A DNA stretch of 64,000 nt from an uncultured Sphingomonas sp. (GTDB taxonomy: Bacteria > Pseudomonadota > Alphaproteobacteria > Sphingomonadales > Sphingomonadaceae), in assembly GCA_913776045.1 (NCBI GenBank), contig CAJYOI010000009.1:32892-96891 (forward strand), in the 5' to 3' direction. The translations under genes and the position numbers were made by a program. The notes below the pieces were generated by a model. It was not told the origin of the DNA. It saw only the letters and a program-made list of their open reading frames with translations, and searched no databases. Of this stretch, positions 1 through 8,596 are shown one piece after another. The stretch's first letter is position 1. Each line of letters begins with the position of its first letter.

Positions 1-190
1 GCGTCAATGCCTTCATGATCGGCGCCGCGGCGCGCGAGACGAGGTAGTGATCCCAGAAACGGTCGACGATTTCCGCTTCCTTGCCCCCGATCGCCGCGGC
101 GACCGCAGCGCAGCCGGGCCGCAGATCGCCATCCCAATCATAGTCGTCGATTCTCAAGACAGCAGCGCGGGCGTTGAAAAGCGTGTCCAT
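1..190 (-). CDS. Globin-type sensor protein, N-terminal part only (cut by window start)
   Basis: An open frame starts at ATG 190 on the minus strand, reads MDTLFNARAAVLRIDDYDWD and runs off the window at residue 63. It begins 9 bp after the stop of the chemotaxis gene upstream, with an AGGGTG ribosome site before the ATG, so the two are almost certainly cotranscribed. The visible stretch (acidic start, then IVDRFWDHYLVS) resembles the beginning of the protoglobin domain in that neighbour, suggesting a second, tandem globin-coupled sensor. The output domain lies outside the window, so whether it is a chemoreceptor, a cyclase or something else cannot be told. Confidence 0.5.
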   Translation of the reverse strand, partial: MDTLFNARAAVLRIDDYDWDGDLRPGCAAVAAAIGGKEAEIVDRFWDHYLVSRAAAPIMKALT

Positions 191-199
191 CGAAACACC

Positions 200-1576
200 C
201 TATGCGGCGACCATCGTGACGAAATCGCCGGTGTTCCCGCGCAGGGCATCCAGTTGCTCCTCCAGCGCGGTGAAGCCGGCGCCGACGCGGTCGATGTCGG
301 CCGCGACCGTTTCGGTATCGCTGCGGATCGCAGCGATCGTCGCCGACATCGAATCGGCGGCCAGCGCGGTCTCGTCGACCGATGCGGTGATGGCGGTAAC
401 GGTGGTCGCCTGTGCCTCCATCGCGTGCCGGATGCGATCGGCCGATTCCTGCACCTCGACCACGGTCGCCTTGATGCTGGCGTTTGTCTCGACGGTGACG
501 CGGGTCGCCGACTGGATCGCGGCGATCTTGGCGGCGATGTCGTCTGTCGCCCGCGCGGTCTGGTTGGCGAGGCTCTTCACTTCCTGCGCGACGACCGCGA
601 AGCCACGGCCCGCGTCCCCGGCCCGCGCCGCCTCGATCGTGGCGTTGAGCGCCAGCAGGTTGGTCTGGCCGGCAATGTCGCGGATCAGGCCCAGGATCGA
701 TTCGATCGACTTGGCGTGATCGCTCAGCGCTTCGCTCATGCCGACCGCTTCGCTCGCCTGGCTCGAGGCGCGGGTCGCGACTTCGGCCGCCGTTTCGACC
801 TCCAGCCGGGCATCCTCGATCGCCCGGATGAGGCCCGCGGCGGTCTGCGCCGCCTCGCGCATGGCGACGGCCGACTGTTCCGCCGCGGCCGCGACTTCAC
901 TCGTCTTGCCCAGCATGCCGCGTGCCGCCAGCGACGTCGCGCCGGCCTGGCTGCGCAGCGACTGGCCGGCCTGCGATGTCTGCTCGACCGTCATGGCGAT
1001 CTTCTCGCGAAAATCGGTTGCCAGCCGGTCGCGGGTCAGGCGCTCGTCATGTTCCTGGAGCAGGCGATGAATGGTGCCGGTAACGTCGCCTTCCAAGCCG
1101 GTCAGGCGCATCAGCACTTCGATCATCCCGGCCAGCGTCGGGTCACCCGCCGGCGTCTTGCGCAGCACGATTTCCAGCGCCACTCGGTCGCTGGCGCTGA
1201 TCATCGATCGCAGGGCGAACAGATCAACCTTGGCGAGATAGGCGGCAGAGACCGACCGTTCGATCGATTCGATCCAGCGCCGGCCGGTCGTGTCCAGGAA
1301 ACGGTCGCGCAGAAACGTTGACCCAAGGTCGATCATTTTGCGCGTTTCGTGCGGGGCCCAGTCGCGCTCGTCGCCGAAATGGGTCAGCCACTGGCGCCAA
1401 TAGGCTTCTGACACGCTGCCGATTTCGGGTTCGATCACCTGCCAGACGGCACGGCACATCTCGAGCCCCATGGCATCGAAACCGAACACGCGCAGGCGGC
1501 GGTCGAGGTCAATCTGGGCGGCAAGACTGCCAGGGGCGGGCATCGTTTCGATCACGTCGGTCTCCGTCGCGGGCAC
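200..1576 (-). CDS. Soluble globin-coupled methyl-accepting chemotaxis protein
   Basis: This 458-residue protein has two parts: a protoglobin-like sensor fold at about residues 20-180 and a methyl-accepting chemotaxis signalling domain behind it, with the highly conserved hairpin tip ([18 protein letters not shown]) near residues 295-315. There is no transmembrane segment, so it should act in the cytoplasm on CheA/CheW. In heme-binding sensor globins a histidine follows a stretch like IxSI; here that place (WIESIE, residue 106) appears to be Glu, so heme binding is doubtful. The start shown is GTG; an ATG at 1543 is an alternative and neither has a strong ribosome site. It lies 53 bp downstream of recF. 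Confidence 0.85.
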   Translation of the reverse strand: MPATETDVIETMPAPGSLAAQIDLDRRLRVFGFDAMGLEMCRAVWQVIEPEIGSVSEAYWRQWLTHFGDERDWAPHETRKMIDLGSTFLRDRFLDTTGRRWIESIERSVSAAYLAKVDLFALRSMISASDRVALEIVLRKTPAGDPTLAGMIEVLMRLTGLEGDVTGTIHRLLQEHDERLTRDRLATDFREKIAMTVEQTSQAGQSLRSQAGATSLAARGMLGKTSEVAAAAEQSAVAMREAAQTAAGLIRAIEDARLEVETAAEVATRASSQASEAVGMSEALSDHAKSIESILGLIRDIAGQTNLLALNATIEAARAGDAGRGFAVVAQEVKSLANQTARATDDIAAKIAAIQSATRVTVETNASIKATVVEVQESADRIRHAMEAQATTVTAITASVDETALAADSMSATIAAIRSDTETVAADIDRVGAGFTALEEQLDALRGNTGDFVTMVAA

Positions 1577-1629
1577 GTCACTCGCCTGCGGTTAGACCGG
1601 AACGCTACCGCGCGAAGGTTAAACGGCCG

Positions 1630-2688
1630 TTAGTGTCGACTGATTCGCCCGGCATCGACATGAAATTGCACCGCCGTCCCCGGCAGTCCGGCGAACAGCG
1701 CGGCTTCGGTACCCGTCATCCATACCTGCCCGACGCCGGACAGCGCGTCGAACAGCGCGGCGCGGCGATGCGGATCGAGGTGGGCTGCGACTTCATCGAG
1801 CAGCAGGATCGGCGGTCGCCCGGTGCGATCAGCGACGAGTGCGGCATGAGCGAGCACGATGCCAAACAGCAACGCCTTCTGTTCGCCAGTCGAACTGATT
1901 GCGGCGGGCTGTCCCTTGTCGAGATGGGTGACGACCAGGTCGCTGCGGTGCGGGCCGACCAGCGTACGGCCGGCCGCGGCGTCGCGCCGACGCCCATCGG
2001 CCAGCCGCCGTGCGAGATCGTCCTCCTCCCCGCCGTCGATCGTCAGGCCGGCACGTGCGAAGCCGCCCGGCGCCCCGGCTAGCCGGTCGTTCAGCGCGTC
2101 GACGGTCGCCCGGCGCGCCGCAACGATCGCCGCGCCATGGTCGCCCATCGCCCCCTCCAGCGCCCCGAGCCACGTCGGATCGGCGGGCGTCTCGTCGGCA
2201 AGCAGCCGGTTGCGTTGGCGCATCGCCGCTTCGTAGCGCGCGGCGTGATGGGCATGGGCGGGTGCGAGCGCGAGCACCAGCCGGTCGAGGAACCGCCGCC
2301 GCTCCGACGCGGGCTCGACGAACAGCCGGTCCATCGCCGGGGTCAGCCACAAGATGCTCAGCCGTTCGGCGAGCGCATTGGCGGTCGCGGTGGCGCCGTT
2401 GATCCGGACGATCCGCCGTTCCGGTGCCGACGCCAGCGTGCCGGTCGCGACCTCGTCGCCGCTCACCAGCGTCGCGGCGACCCCGAAACCCCCGCCGCCC
2501 TCGACCCGCGCGATCGCCGACAACGCCGCACGCCGCAACCCGCGGCCAGGCGCGAGCAGCGATACCGCCTCCAACACGTTGGTCTTGCCCGCACCATTGT
2601 CGCCCGCGAGCACGACGAACCCCGGCGCGGCGACGATCGTCGTCGCAGCGTGGTTGCGATAATCGGTCAGGACGAGGCGGGACAGCAT
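1630..2688 (-). CDS. recF: DNA replication and repair protein RecF
   Basis: RecF is an SMC-like ATPase that loads RecA at gaps and stalled forks with RecO and RecR. The 352-residue product has the Walker A loop GDNGAGKT at residues 29-36, the signature STGEQKALL in the C-terminal third and the Walker B stretch [12 protein letters not shown]. The open frame extends 17 codons further upstream, but the internal ATG at 2688 gives the standard start [12 protein letters not shown] of the family, so I chose it. It is not next to dnaN, which lies 2.1 kb away beyond Coq4, so the classic dnaA-dnaN-recF order is broken up here. Confidence 0.95.
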   Translation of the reverse strand: MLSRLVLTDYRNHAATTIVAAPGFVVLAGDNGAGKTNVLEAVSLLAPGRGLRRAALSAIARVEGGGGFGVAATLVSGDEVATGTLASAPERRIVRINGATATANALAERLSILWLTPAMDRLFVEPASERRRFLDRLVLALAPAHAHHAARYEAAMRQRNRLLADETPADPTWLGALEGAMGDHGAAIVAARRATVDALNDRLAGAPGGFARAGLTIDGGEEDDLARRLADGRRRDAAAGRTLVGPHRSDLVVTHLDKGQPAAISSTGEQKALLFGIVLAHAALVADRTGRPPILLLDEVAAHLDPHRRAALFDALSGVGQVWMTGTEAALFAGLPGTAVQFHVDAGRISRH

Positions 2689-2772
2689 GGACCGTCCGTC
2701 TCTAGCGACACTCTGGAACGGCGGACAGCGTCTTCCCATCTGTTACGCCCAGGGAACGAAAGAGGTCGGGGA

Positions 2773-3228
2773 ATGCTGGATATTCTGGTCGCGCTACTGC
2801 TGACATGGGCGGCGCTGACGGTGGCGGGAGATACGCCGGCGGGGCGAGCGCTGCGGCGGATACTGGTCGATTGGCCGGCCGAGCGGCTGTCCCGCATCAC
2901 TCGCGGTCATGTGACGCTGTCGATCCTGGTGTTCGGCGGCACTGGCCTGCTGGTCGCGGTGCTCGGCCACGAAGCCGCGCGCTTCCTGGCGATGGGCCTG
3001 CCCGAACTGGCGAGCTGGATCACGATGTTCGAAGTGACCGCCTATCTCGACGCCGCAGTCGCGGTGGTGACGGCCGTAACGGCGACACGCTTCGCCGGCG
3101 TCAAGGCGTGGCTGCGCACGCTTCCCCACTCCAAGCGCCCCCGCAATCGCGCCCCGCGCCAGCGTCCGGCGCAAGGCGTGCGGAAAGCGTCCAACGACGA
3201 TGAACCTGGATGGGCGCTGGCGGCCTGA
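2773..3228 (+). CDS. Small membrane protein, function unknown
   Basis: Divergent from recF, this frame encodes 151 residues starting MLDILVALLLTWAAL. An AGAGG run sits just before the ATG. A hydrophobic segment covers about residues 2-20, another lies near residues 48-68 (LSILVFGGTGLLVAVLG), and there may be a third near 85-105. The C-terminus is basic, rich in Arg and Pro (KRPRNRAPRQRP) and probably cytoplasmic. I do not recognise a family. The start is internal to a longer open frame antisense to recF; the ribosome site and the change from arginine-rich to membrane-like sequence support the ATG at 2773. Confidence 0.65.
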   Translation: MLDILVALLLTWAALTVAGDTPAGRALRRILVDWPAERLSRITRGHVTLSILVFGGTGLLVAVLGHEAARFLAMGLPELASWITMFEVTAYLDAAVAVVTAVTATRFAGVKAWLRTLPHSKRPRNRAPRQRPAQGVRKASNDDEPGWALAA

Positions 3229-3316
3229 CGGAGGGGTGTCACCGTTTCCGGATACCGAAACATCCCTCCCGACGCGCTATTGCGCCACGTTCCCTTCCAG
3301 GGAAGGATCGGGCCGA

Positions 3317-4114
3317 TCAGATCGCCTGCTTGCCCTGCGCCGCCAGCATCGCCTGCGCCTTGTGGTACAGCACCGGCTCCGCGATCCCCAGCCGAGCCCG
3401 CGCGCTCTCAAGCGGTTCGGCGAGCAGCGTCACATAATCCTCGCCCGAAAGCCACCTTGCGCGCTTGCCGTGACGATACCCCTCCCAAACCGCACGCAGC
3501 ACGGCGGTGTTTCGAGTAACCGACAGGCTCTTCAGCGCGCCCATCGCCGCGATCGCGGCCCAGCCGAGGCCGCCGGTCTGCGCATAGGAAAAGGCGACCA
3601 GGCACAGCTCGCCCAGATGCTCCTCGGCGGTATAGCCGGTCAGCGTGTGCCAGATATCGTGCATGTCGCGCTCGCGACGGCCGAACCACGTATAGGGGTG
3701 CTCGACGACGACCGCGTCGGGATCATAGTCGGTGACGCTGATGTCCGCGAGGCCGGCGGCCGAGAAGCCGGTGCGGTCGAGAAACGCGCGATACGCCGCG
3801 CCGACCGTCCCCTCCGGCAGCGAATCGAGCCACGCGCGGTCGCCGAATTTCTCGGCCAGCTCGACGCGCTCGTACGCAATCCGCCCACCGTCGCGCGTGG
3901 CGATCAGCTTGCGATAGCCCTTTTGACTGGCGTCCGCGTTCAGCGCGCGCATGATGCGGAAGACCTGCACCGTGTCATCGCCGTTCGCCATCAGGTTACG
4001 CAACGCGCGCCAGGCCGAGCCCCAATCGCGCTTCAGCGGTTTGCCGGGATTGTACGGCGCGACCGTCGGGGCGGGACGGGTCCGGGCGGAGAAGTCGATC
4101 GCTTGCGTGGCCAT
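3317..4114 (-). CDS. Coq4-family ubiquinone biosynthesis protein
   Basis: A 265-residue protein of the Coq4 family, which takes part in ubiquinone synthesis, in eukaryotes as the organiser of the CoQ complex and as a C1 decarboxylase/hydroxylase. The metal-binding signature is visible as HDIWH followed by TGYTAEEHLGE (H152, D153, H156, E169). No signal peptide or membrane span is present, consistent with a peripheral inner-membrane protein. The ATG at 4114 fits the start of the homology. No other ubi gene is nearby, and bacterial members are usually annotated only from the fold, so the exact reaction is inference. Confidence 0.85.
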   Translation of the reverse strand: MATQAIDFSARTRPAPTVAPYNPGKPLKRDWGSAWRALRNLMANGDDTVQVFRIMRALNADASQKGYRKLIATRDGGRIAYERVELAEKFGDRAWLDSLPEGTVGAAYRAFLDRTGFSAAGLADISVTDYDPDAVVVEHPYTWFGRRERDMHDIWHTLTGYTAEEHLGELCLVAFSYAQTGGLGWAAIAAMGALKSLSVTRNTAVLRAVWEGYRHGKRARWLSGEDYVTLLAEPLESARARLGIAEPVLYHKAQAMLAAQGKQAI

Positions 4115-4242
4115 GCCGCATCCTTACTTACAATAATGTCAGTATGGCGAATGTCTTGCGCCGAATCAAGATGCTGCATGGCCAAAGGAACGCGGCACCG
4201 CGCTGTGCCGTTGAAGCGCCGATACATTAAGGAGTCACACCG

Positions 4243-4557
4243 ATGGTCGCCGATCCCCGCCCCAGCCTGCCCGTCCCCAGCGCGCACACCTTCGGGCTGC
4301 TGACACTGGGCGCAGCTGTCGTCGGTGGCGGCGCCTATCTGGCGCGACGGCTGGTGAAGCGGGGCGCGTTCGCCGGGAACGCAGAACACGCGGCTCCCGA
4401 TCTGGCGCTCGACAAGCCGCATCCGGGTCCGACGGATCGCTCGCCGGACGCGTTCCGGCCCGATCCGACCGCGCCGGTACCCGCGAGCGAGCGCGACGGT
4501 CTGCGTCCTGCGACCGGGCCGGGGCCGACGCTGGTTGCCGGACGATCGGACGGGTGA
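4243..4557 (+). CDS. Small single-span membrane protein, unknown
   Basis: This 104-residue frame is preceded by a clear AAGGAG ribosome site about 8 nt before the ATG, which is the main reason to accept it. A hydrophobic segment (TFGLLTLGAAVVGGGAYLA) at about residues 16-34 is followed by RRLVKR and then a Pro/Asp/Arg-rich, probably disordered tail. The positive charges after the span suggest a cytoplasmic C-terminus. No family is recognised. It stands alone, divergent from Coq4 and convergent with dnaN. Confidence 0.6.
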   Translation: MVADPRPSLPVPSAHTFGLLTLGAAVVGGGAYLARRLVKRGAFAGNAEHAAPDLALDKPHPGPTDRSPDAFRPDPTAPVPASERDGLRPATGPGPTLVAGRSDG

Positions 4558-4582
4558 TGTCGGGCTGACCCCACCCCAACAT

Positions 4583-4676
4583 CCGTCATTCCCGCGAAGA
4601 CGGGAATACATTCTGGCTGATCGCCGTTAGACCCACCGATTTCAGCGACTATGGATCCCGCCTTCGCGGGCATGAC
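4583..4676. repeat. Paired inverted repeat, cccgcgaag.cggg family
   Basis: Two copies of a short element, GTCATtCCCGCGAAGaCGGGA reading right from 4586 and its inverse ending at 4676, face each other across about 45 bp. Each copy is itself a small palindrome. The same pair occurs at 32867-32959 and 47736-47827. It fills the gap between a plus-strand gene and dnaN, which converge here, so folding in RNA from either strand could help stop transcription. Confidence 0.75.
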
Positions 4677-4707
4677 GATCGCTTAAGTATCGCCCGGAAA
4701 GGCCGTC

Positions 4708-4772
4708 ACGGGAGCAAATCCCGTTAGCCTGCCCCGGTGAAGGCCGGGGTCGGTCGCGGGCTAATGCCCGCG
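4708..4772. other. Array of three short perfect hairpins
   Basis: Three hairpins follow one another: ACGGGA/TCCCGT (4708-4724), CCCCGG/CCGGGG (4732-4749) and CGCGGGC-TAAT-GCCCGCG (4755-4772). They lie 60 bp past the dnaN stop, in the convergent gap. On the plus strand the third is followed by GGTCTTTCG, a weak T run. They may act as a terminator block or a structured 3' end for dnaN mRNA; no known RNA family is recognised. Confidence 0.45.
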
Positions 4773-4833
4773 CGGGCCGGTCTTTCGTGTCCGCTAGCGC
4801 GAACCGGCAGTCACGCTGCCCTCACCGTCTCAC

Positions 4834-5949
4834 TCAGACGCGCATCGGCATCAGCACGTACAGCGCCGGCGACTTGTCGTTCTCGCGGATCAGCGTCGGC
4901 GCCGCGGCGTCGGCCAGGTGCACTTCGACCGAATCGCCCTGGATCTGATTCAGGATGTCGAGCAGATACCGGCTGTTGAAGCCGATCTCGAACGGCATCG
5001 ATGCGTAATCGCCCGGCACTTCCTCGATCGCCGCGCCGTTTTCGGGGCTGGTCACCGACAGCGTGATCTTGTCGCGATCGAGCGCCATTTTTACCGCACG
5101 CGTCTTTTCGCTGGCGATGGTCGACACGCGGTCGACGCCCTCTTCGAAGCTGCGTGGGTCGAGCTTCAGCAGTTTGTCGTTCGCGGTCGGGATGACGCGC
5201 GAATAATCGGGGAAGGTGCCGTCGATCAGCTTGCTGGTCAGGATCGCCTGGCCGAGATCGAAGCGGATCTTGCTGCCCGACAGCGACACGCCGACCGACC
5301 CGTCGACCTCATCGAGCAGCTTGCGCAATTCGCCGACGCACTTCCGCGGCACGATCACGTCCGGCATCGCCTCCGCACCTTCCGGCCGCGGCACGGTCAC
5401 GCGCGCCAGGCGGTGTCCGTCGGTCGCCGCTGCCTTCAGCACCGGCTGACCGCCGTCGTCGGCGACGTGCAGGAAGATACCGTTCAGATAATAGCGCGTC
5501 TCTTCGGTCGAGATCGCGAAACGAGTCTTGTCGATGATCTGCTTCAGCGTCTCCGCCGGCAGTTCGAACGTCGTCGGCAATTCGCCTTCGGCGATCACCG
5601 GGAAATCATCGCGCGGCAGCGTCGGCAGCGAAGAGTTGTAACGACCGGCGCGAATCTGGAGGCGCCCTTCGGCGGCGGTCAGTTCGACCTGACTGCCTTC
5701 GGGCAGCTTGCGGGCGATATCGAACAGCGTGTGCGCGCTGACCGTCGTCGTGCCCGGCTGGTCGACCGCGGCCGGCACCGTCTCGTCGACCTGCAGGTCG
5801 AGATCGGTCGCCATCAGCCGGATCGCGCCTTCGCCGGTCGCGTCGATCAGCACGTTCGACAGGATGGGAATGGTGTTGCGCCGCTCGACCACCGACTGGA
5901 CGTGGCTGAGGCCCTTCAACAGGGTCGCGCGTTCGATCGTCGCCTTCAT
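4834..5949 (-). CDS. dnaN: DNA polymerase III sliding clamp (beta subunit)
   Basis: The beta clamp is a ring-shaped dimer that tethers DNA polymerase III to DNA and recruits Hda, MutS and other partners. The 371-residue product begins MKATIERATLLKGLSHVQSV and ends in the conserved YVLMPMRV, the C-terminal MPMR(V/L) that lines the peptide-binding pocket. Three clamp domains fit the length. The open frame runs 23 codons further upstream, but ATG 5949 matches the family start. It is a single gene here with no dnaA or gyrB beside it. Confidence 0.96.
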   Translation of the reverse strand: MKATIERATLLKGLSHVQSVVERRNTIPILSNVLIDATGEGAIRLMATDLDLQVDETVPAAVDQPGTTTVSAHTLFDIARKLPEGSQVELTAAEGRLQIRAGRYNSSLPTLPRDDFPVIAEGELPTTFELPAETLKQIIDKTRFAISTEETRYYLNGIFLHVADDGGQPVLKAAATDGHRLARVTVPRPEGAEAMPDVIVPRKCVGELRKLLDEVDGSVGVSLSGSKIRFDLGQAILTSKLIDGTFPDYSRVIPTANDKLLKLDPRSFEEGVDRVSTIASEKTRAVKMALDRDKITLSVTSPENGAAIEEVPGDYASMPFEIGFNSRYLLDILNQIQGDSVEVHLADAAAPTLIRENDKSPALYVLMPMRV

Positions 5950-6107
5950 GCCTTCAAAACCCCCGGAACGCCCCCCAGCGCAGACTCGCGACCGGTGGCA
6001 GAATTCGTGCCGACTCACACCCTAGCGGAGGCCGAAGGGGCGCGGCAAGCACTCGCTCGCTCTTCGGGCGGCACGCGTTACCGGATGGTTAACCCGGCGC
6101 TCACACC

Positions 6108-6116
6108 TGTGGACAA
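6108..6116. promoter_or_regulatory. DnaA-box-like 9-mer upstream of dnaN
   Basis: TGTGGACAA reads on the minus strand as TTGTCCACA, one base from the consensus TTATCCACA. It lies about 160 bp before the dnaN ATG and just before the divergent phosphatase gene. DnaA regulates dnaN in many bacteria, but one degenerate 9-mer is weak evidence. Confidence 0.3.
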
Positions 6117-6137
6117 CTCGGACGTTCGCAGCCAATC

Positions 6138-6800
6138 GTGCATGACATGACAGCACGACGCCCCCGCGCCGGCCGCGACTTCGTCATGCGGCATGGCGAG
6201 ACGGTCTACAATCTCGCCGGGCGGATGCAGGGCGACCATCCGCACACGCCCCTGACGCGCGCCGGGTTCGCCCAGGCCGATGCGATGGGCGCGGCCCTGC
6301 GCGCGTTGCTCGGCCCCCGTCCCAAACTCACGATGTGGTCCTCGACGGCCGGTCGCGCGCTCCAGACGCTGGCGGTGATCGCCGAGCATCTCGACCTCGA
6401 CTGGCACGCCGCACGCACCGATACCCGACTGGTCGAGATTGGCATGGGGACATGGAGCGGCCGCTACTACCGCGACCTGATTCCGGAGGTTGGCGAGTTC
6501 GTCGACCGCCGGCAGGGCCTCTACACCCGCCCACCCGAAGGCGGCGAATGGTATGACGCCATCGCCACGCGCGTGTCGGCCTGGCTCGACGACACCGACG
6601 ACGATCCCGGCGACCGGCTGGTCCTGATGCACGGCATGTCGAGCCGCGTGCTGCGCGGCGTGATGACCGGCCAGAATGTCCTGCCCGGCTTCGACGCCCC
6701 CGTCGCGCCTGCCCTGCCGCAAGGATCGATCGCGCTGATCGAGCATGGCCGCGAGACGGTCGTCCACCGTGGCAGCGGCGCGCATGAGACGCCGACGTGA
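6138..6800 (+). CDS. Histidine phosphatase family protein
   Basis: A 220-residue member of the phosphoglycerate-mutase/acid-phosphatase superfamily, whose members move phosphate through a phosphohistidine. The nucleophile motif RHGET sits at residues 18-22 and the second catalytic histidine is H165 in LVLMHGMSSR. There is no signal peptide. ATG codons at 6138 and 6147 are both possible starts. The substrate cannot be read from sequence: cofactor-independent small-molecule phosphatases and CobC-like enzymes share these motifs. The stop codon overlaps the start of the next gene, so the two are translationally coupled. Confidence 0.85.
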   Translation: MHDMTARRPRAGRDFVMRHGETVYNLAGRMQGDHPHTPLTRAGFAQADAMGAALRALLGPRPKLTMWSSTAGRALQTLAVIAEHLDLDWHAARTDTRLVEIGMGTWSGRYYRDLIPEVGEFVDRRQGLYTRPPEGGEWYDAIATRVSAWLDDTDDDPGDRLVLMHGMSSRVLRGVMTGQNVLPGFDAPVAPALPQGSIALIEHGRETVVHRGSGAHETPT

Positions 6801-7264
6801 GCGTCCTGCTAGCCCTAGCGCTCCAGACGGCGTTTGCGGGGCGGCAGGCGATCGGCATCTACGCCGGCTGGGGCGCCTTTCGCGACGCGAGTCCCGCGCG
6901 CTGCTTCGCCATCGCCGAACCGCTCGGCCGCACGCGCACCACCCGCCCCTTCGCCAGTATCGCGTCCTGGCCGGGCGCAGGTCTGCGCCACCAGCTTCAC
7001 GTTCACCTGAGCCGCCCACGCGCCGCGAATGCCCGGGTCACGCTGTCGATCGGCCAGCGCCGCTTCGACCTGCTGGCCGGCGCCGCCGACGCCTGGTCCC
7101 CCGATGCCGCCACCGACACCGCCATCGTCGCCGCGATGCGCGGCGGGCGCAGCATGAGCGTCGAAACCCGTGGGCGCGACGGCCGCCCGATGGTCGATGT
7201 CTATGCGTTGCAAGGCGCGGCCACAGCAATTGACGCGGCAGCGGTGGGGTGCACGCGTCGCTGA
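6797..7264 (+). CDS. Small exported protein, possibly IalB-like
   Basis: This frame starts at a GTG that overlaps the previous stop (GTGA), so it is probably translated by coupling. The 155-residue product starts with a short hydrophobic segment (VLLALALQTAFA), likely a signal peptide, followed by WGAFRD and RCFAIAEP. That WGAF/C-x-IAEP arrangement resembles the invasion-associated locus B fold found in many alphaproteobacterial periplasmic proteins, but the match is only by eye. A second Cys lies four residues from the end (VGCTRR), allowing a disulfide. The pairing with a cytosolic phosphatase is unexplained. Confidence 0.6.
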   Translation: MSVLLALALQTAFAGRQAIGIYAGWGAFRDASPARCFAIAEPLGRTRTTRPFASIASWPGAGLRHQLHVHLSRPRAANARVTLSIGQRRFDLLAGAADAWSPDAATDTAIVAAMRGGRSMSVETRGRDGRPMVDVYALQGAATAIDAAAVGCTRR

Positions 7265-7300
7265 CGGCTCGCGCTGGAAAAACTTCGCCCCATCGGCTAT

Positions 7301-8518
7301 ATGGCGCACATGCATTCAGCCTCGGCCGCCCCCATGTCCATTCCCGGACATATCGATCCCGTGCCCGTCCCCCGTCCCCTGCCGATGCGCAGCGACGGGC
7401 GGATCGACCTGCTCGGGCTGTCGCGCGACGACCTGAAAATGGCGTTGGAGACGGCGCAGCTGGAACCGAAACAGGCCAAGCTGCGCGCCAAGCAGCTGTG
7501 GCACTGGATCTACAACCGCGGCGTCACCGATTTCAAGCTGATGACCGACATCTCGAAGCAGCTCCGCCCGTGGCTGGCCCAGCGCTTCGTCATTTCGCGC
7601 CCCGAAGTCGTGACCGCGCAGGTCAGCAGCGACGGCACGCGCAAGTGGCTGCTCCGTTCGGACGACGGGCAGGATTACGAGGCGGTGTTCATCCCCGACG
7701 CCGACCGCGGAACGCTGTGCGTGTCGAGCCAGGTCGGCTGCACCTTGAACTGCCGCTTCTGCCACACCGGCACGATGCGCCTGGTCCGCAACCTGACCCC
7801 GGCGGAGATCGTCGGCCAGGTCATGCTCGCGCGCGATGCGCTGGGCGAATGGCCGAGCCAGCCCGAGGGGCGCATGCTCACCAACATCGTCATGATGGGC
7901 ATGGGCGAGCCGCTGTACAATTTCGACAATGTCCGCGACGCGCTGAAGCTGGTGATGGATGGCGACGGCCTGGCGCTCAGCAAGCGGCGCATTACCCTGT
8001 CGACCAGCGGTGTCGTGCCACTGATGGCCCGCGCGGGCGAGGAGATCGGCGTGAACCTGGCCGTCTCGCTCCACGCCGTGACCAAGGACGTGCGCGACGA
8101 ACTCGTGCCGCTCAACAAGAAATACGGCATCGAGCAGCTGCTACAGGCCTGCGCCGACTATCCGGGCGCCAACAACGCGCGCCGCATCACGTTCGAATAT
8201 GTGATGATAAAGGACAAGAACGACAGCGACGAAGAGGCGCACGAGCTCGTGCGGCTGCTGAAGCAGTACAAGCTGCCAGCGAAGGTCAACCTGATCCCGT
8301 TCAACCCGTGGCCGGGTTCGGATTACGAGACATCGACGCCCGAACGCGTGCGGTCCTTCTCGAACATCGTGTTCGAAGGCGGCATCTCCGCCCCCGTCCG
8401 GACGCCCCGCGGTCGCGACATCGATGCCGCCTGCGGCCAGTTGAAGACCAGCGCCGAACGCAAGAGCCGGGCGGAGCTCGATCGGCTGGCGGAGGAAAAG
8501 CAGGCGGCGCTGGGATAG
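7301..8518 (+). CDS. rlmN: Dual-specificity 23S rRNA / tRNA adenine-C2 methyltransferase
   Basis: RlmN is a radical-SAM enzyme that methylates C2 of A2503 in 23S rRNA and A37 in some tRNAs. The 405-residue product carries the iron-sulfur cluster motif CTLNCRFC (C147, C151, C154), the GMGEPLYN glycine-rich SAM loop and, near the C-terminus, the region [18 protein letters not shown] whose Cys is the catalytic one held in the methylated intermediate. The first 30 residues are Pro/His-rich and longer than in E. coli; later ATG codons (7310, 7334) are possible starts. It is monocistronic. Confidence 0.95.
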   Translation: MAHMHSASAAPMSIPGHIDPVPVPRPLPMRSDGRIDLLGLSRDDLKMALETAQLEPKQAKLRAKQLWHWIYNRGVTDFKLMTDISKQLRPWLAQRFVISRPEVVTAQVSSDGTRKWLLRSDDGQDYEAVFIPDADRGTLCVSSQVGCTLNCRFCHTGTMRLVRNLTPAEIVGQVMLARDALGEWPSQPEGRMLTNIVMMGMGEPLYNFDNVRDALKLVMDGDGLALSKRRITLSTSGVVPLMARAGEEIGVNLAVSLHAVTKDVRDELVPLNKKYGIEQLLQACADYPGANNARRITFEYVMIKDKNDSDEEAHELVRLLKQYKLPAKVNLIPFNPWPGSDYETSTPERVRSFSNIVFEGGISAPVRTPRGRDIDAACGQLKTSAERKSRAELDRLAEEKQAALG

Positions 8519-8596
8519 CGTTCAGTTCGGCACCTTCCGCATTGCGCGTTATCCCGTCTGTTGCTCTATGTGGGGGCAACAGTGGAGGGGCGGGCA

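Noticed and set aside
4918-6150. 410-residue plus-strand open frame over dnaN
   Set aside because: Antisense to an unmistakable sliding-clamp gene; the product is Arg/Asp-rich and shows no motifs.
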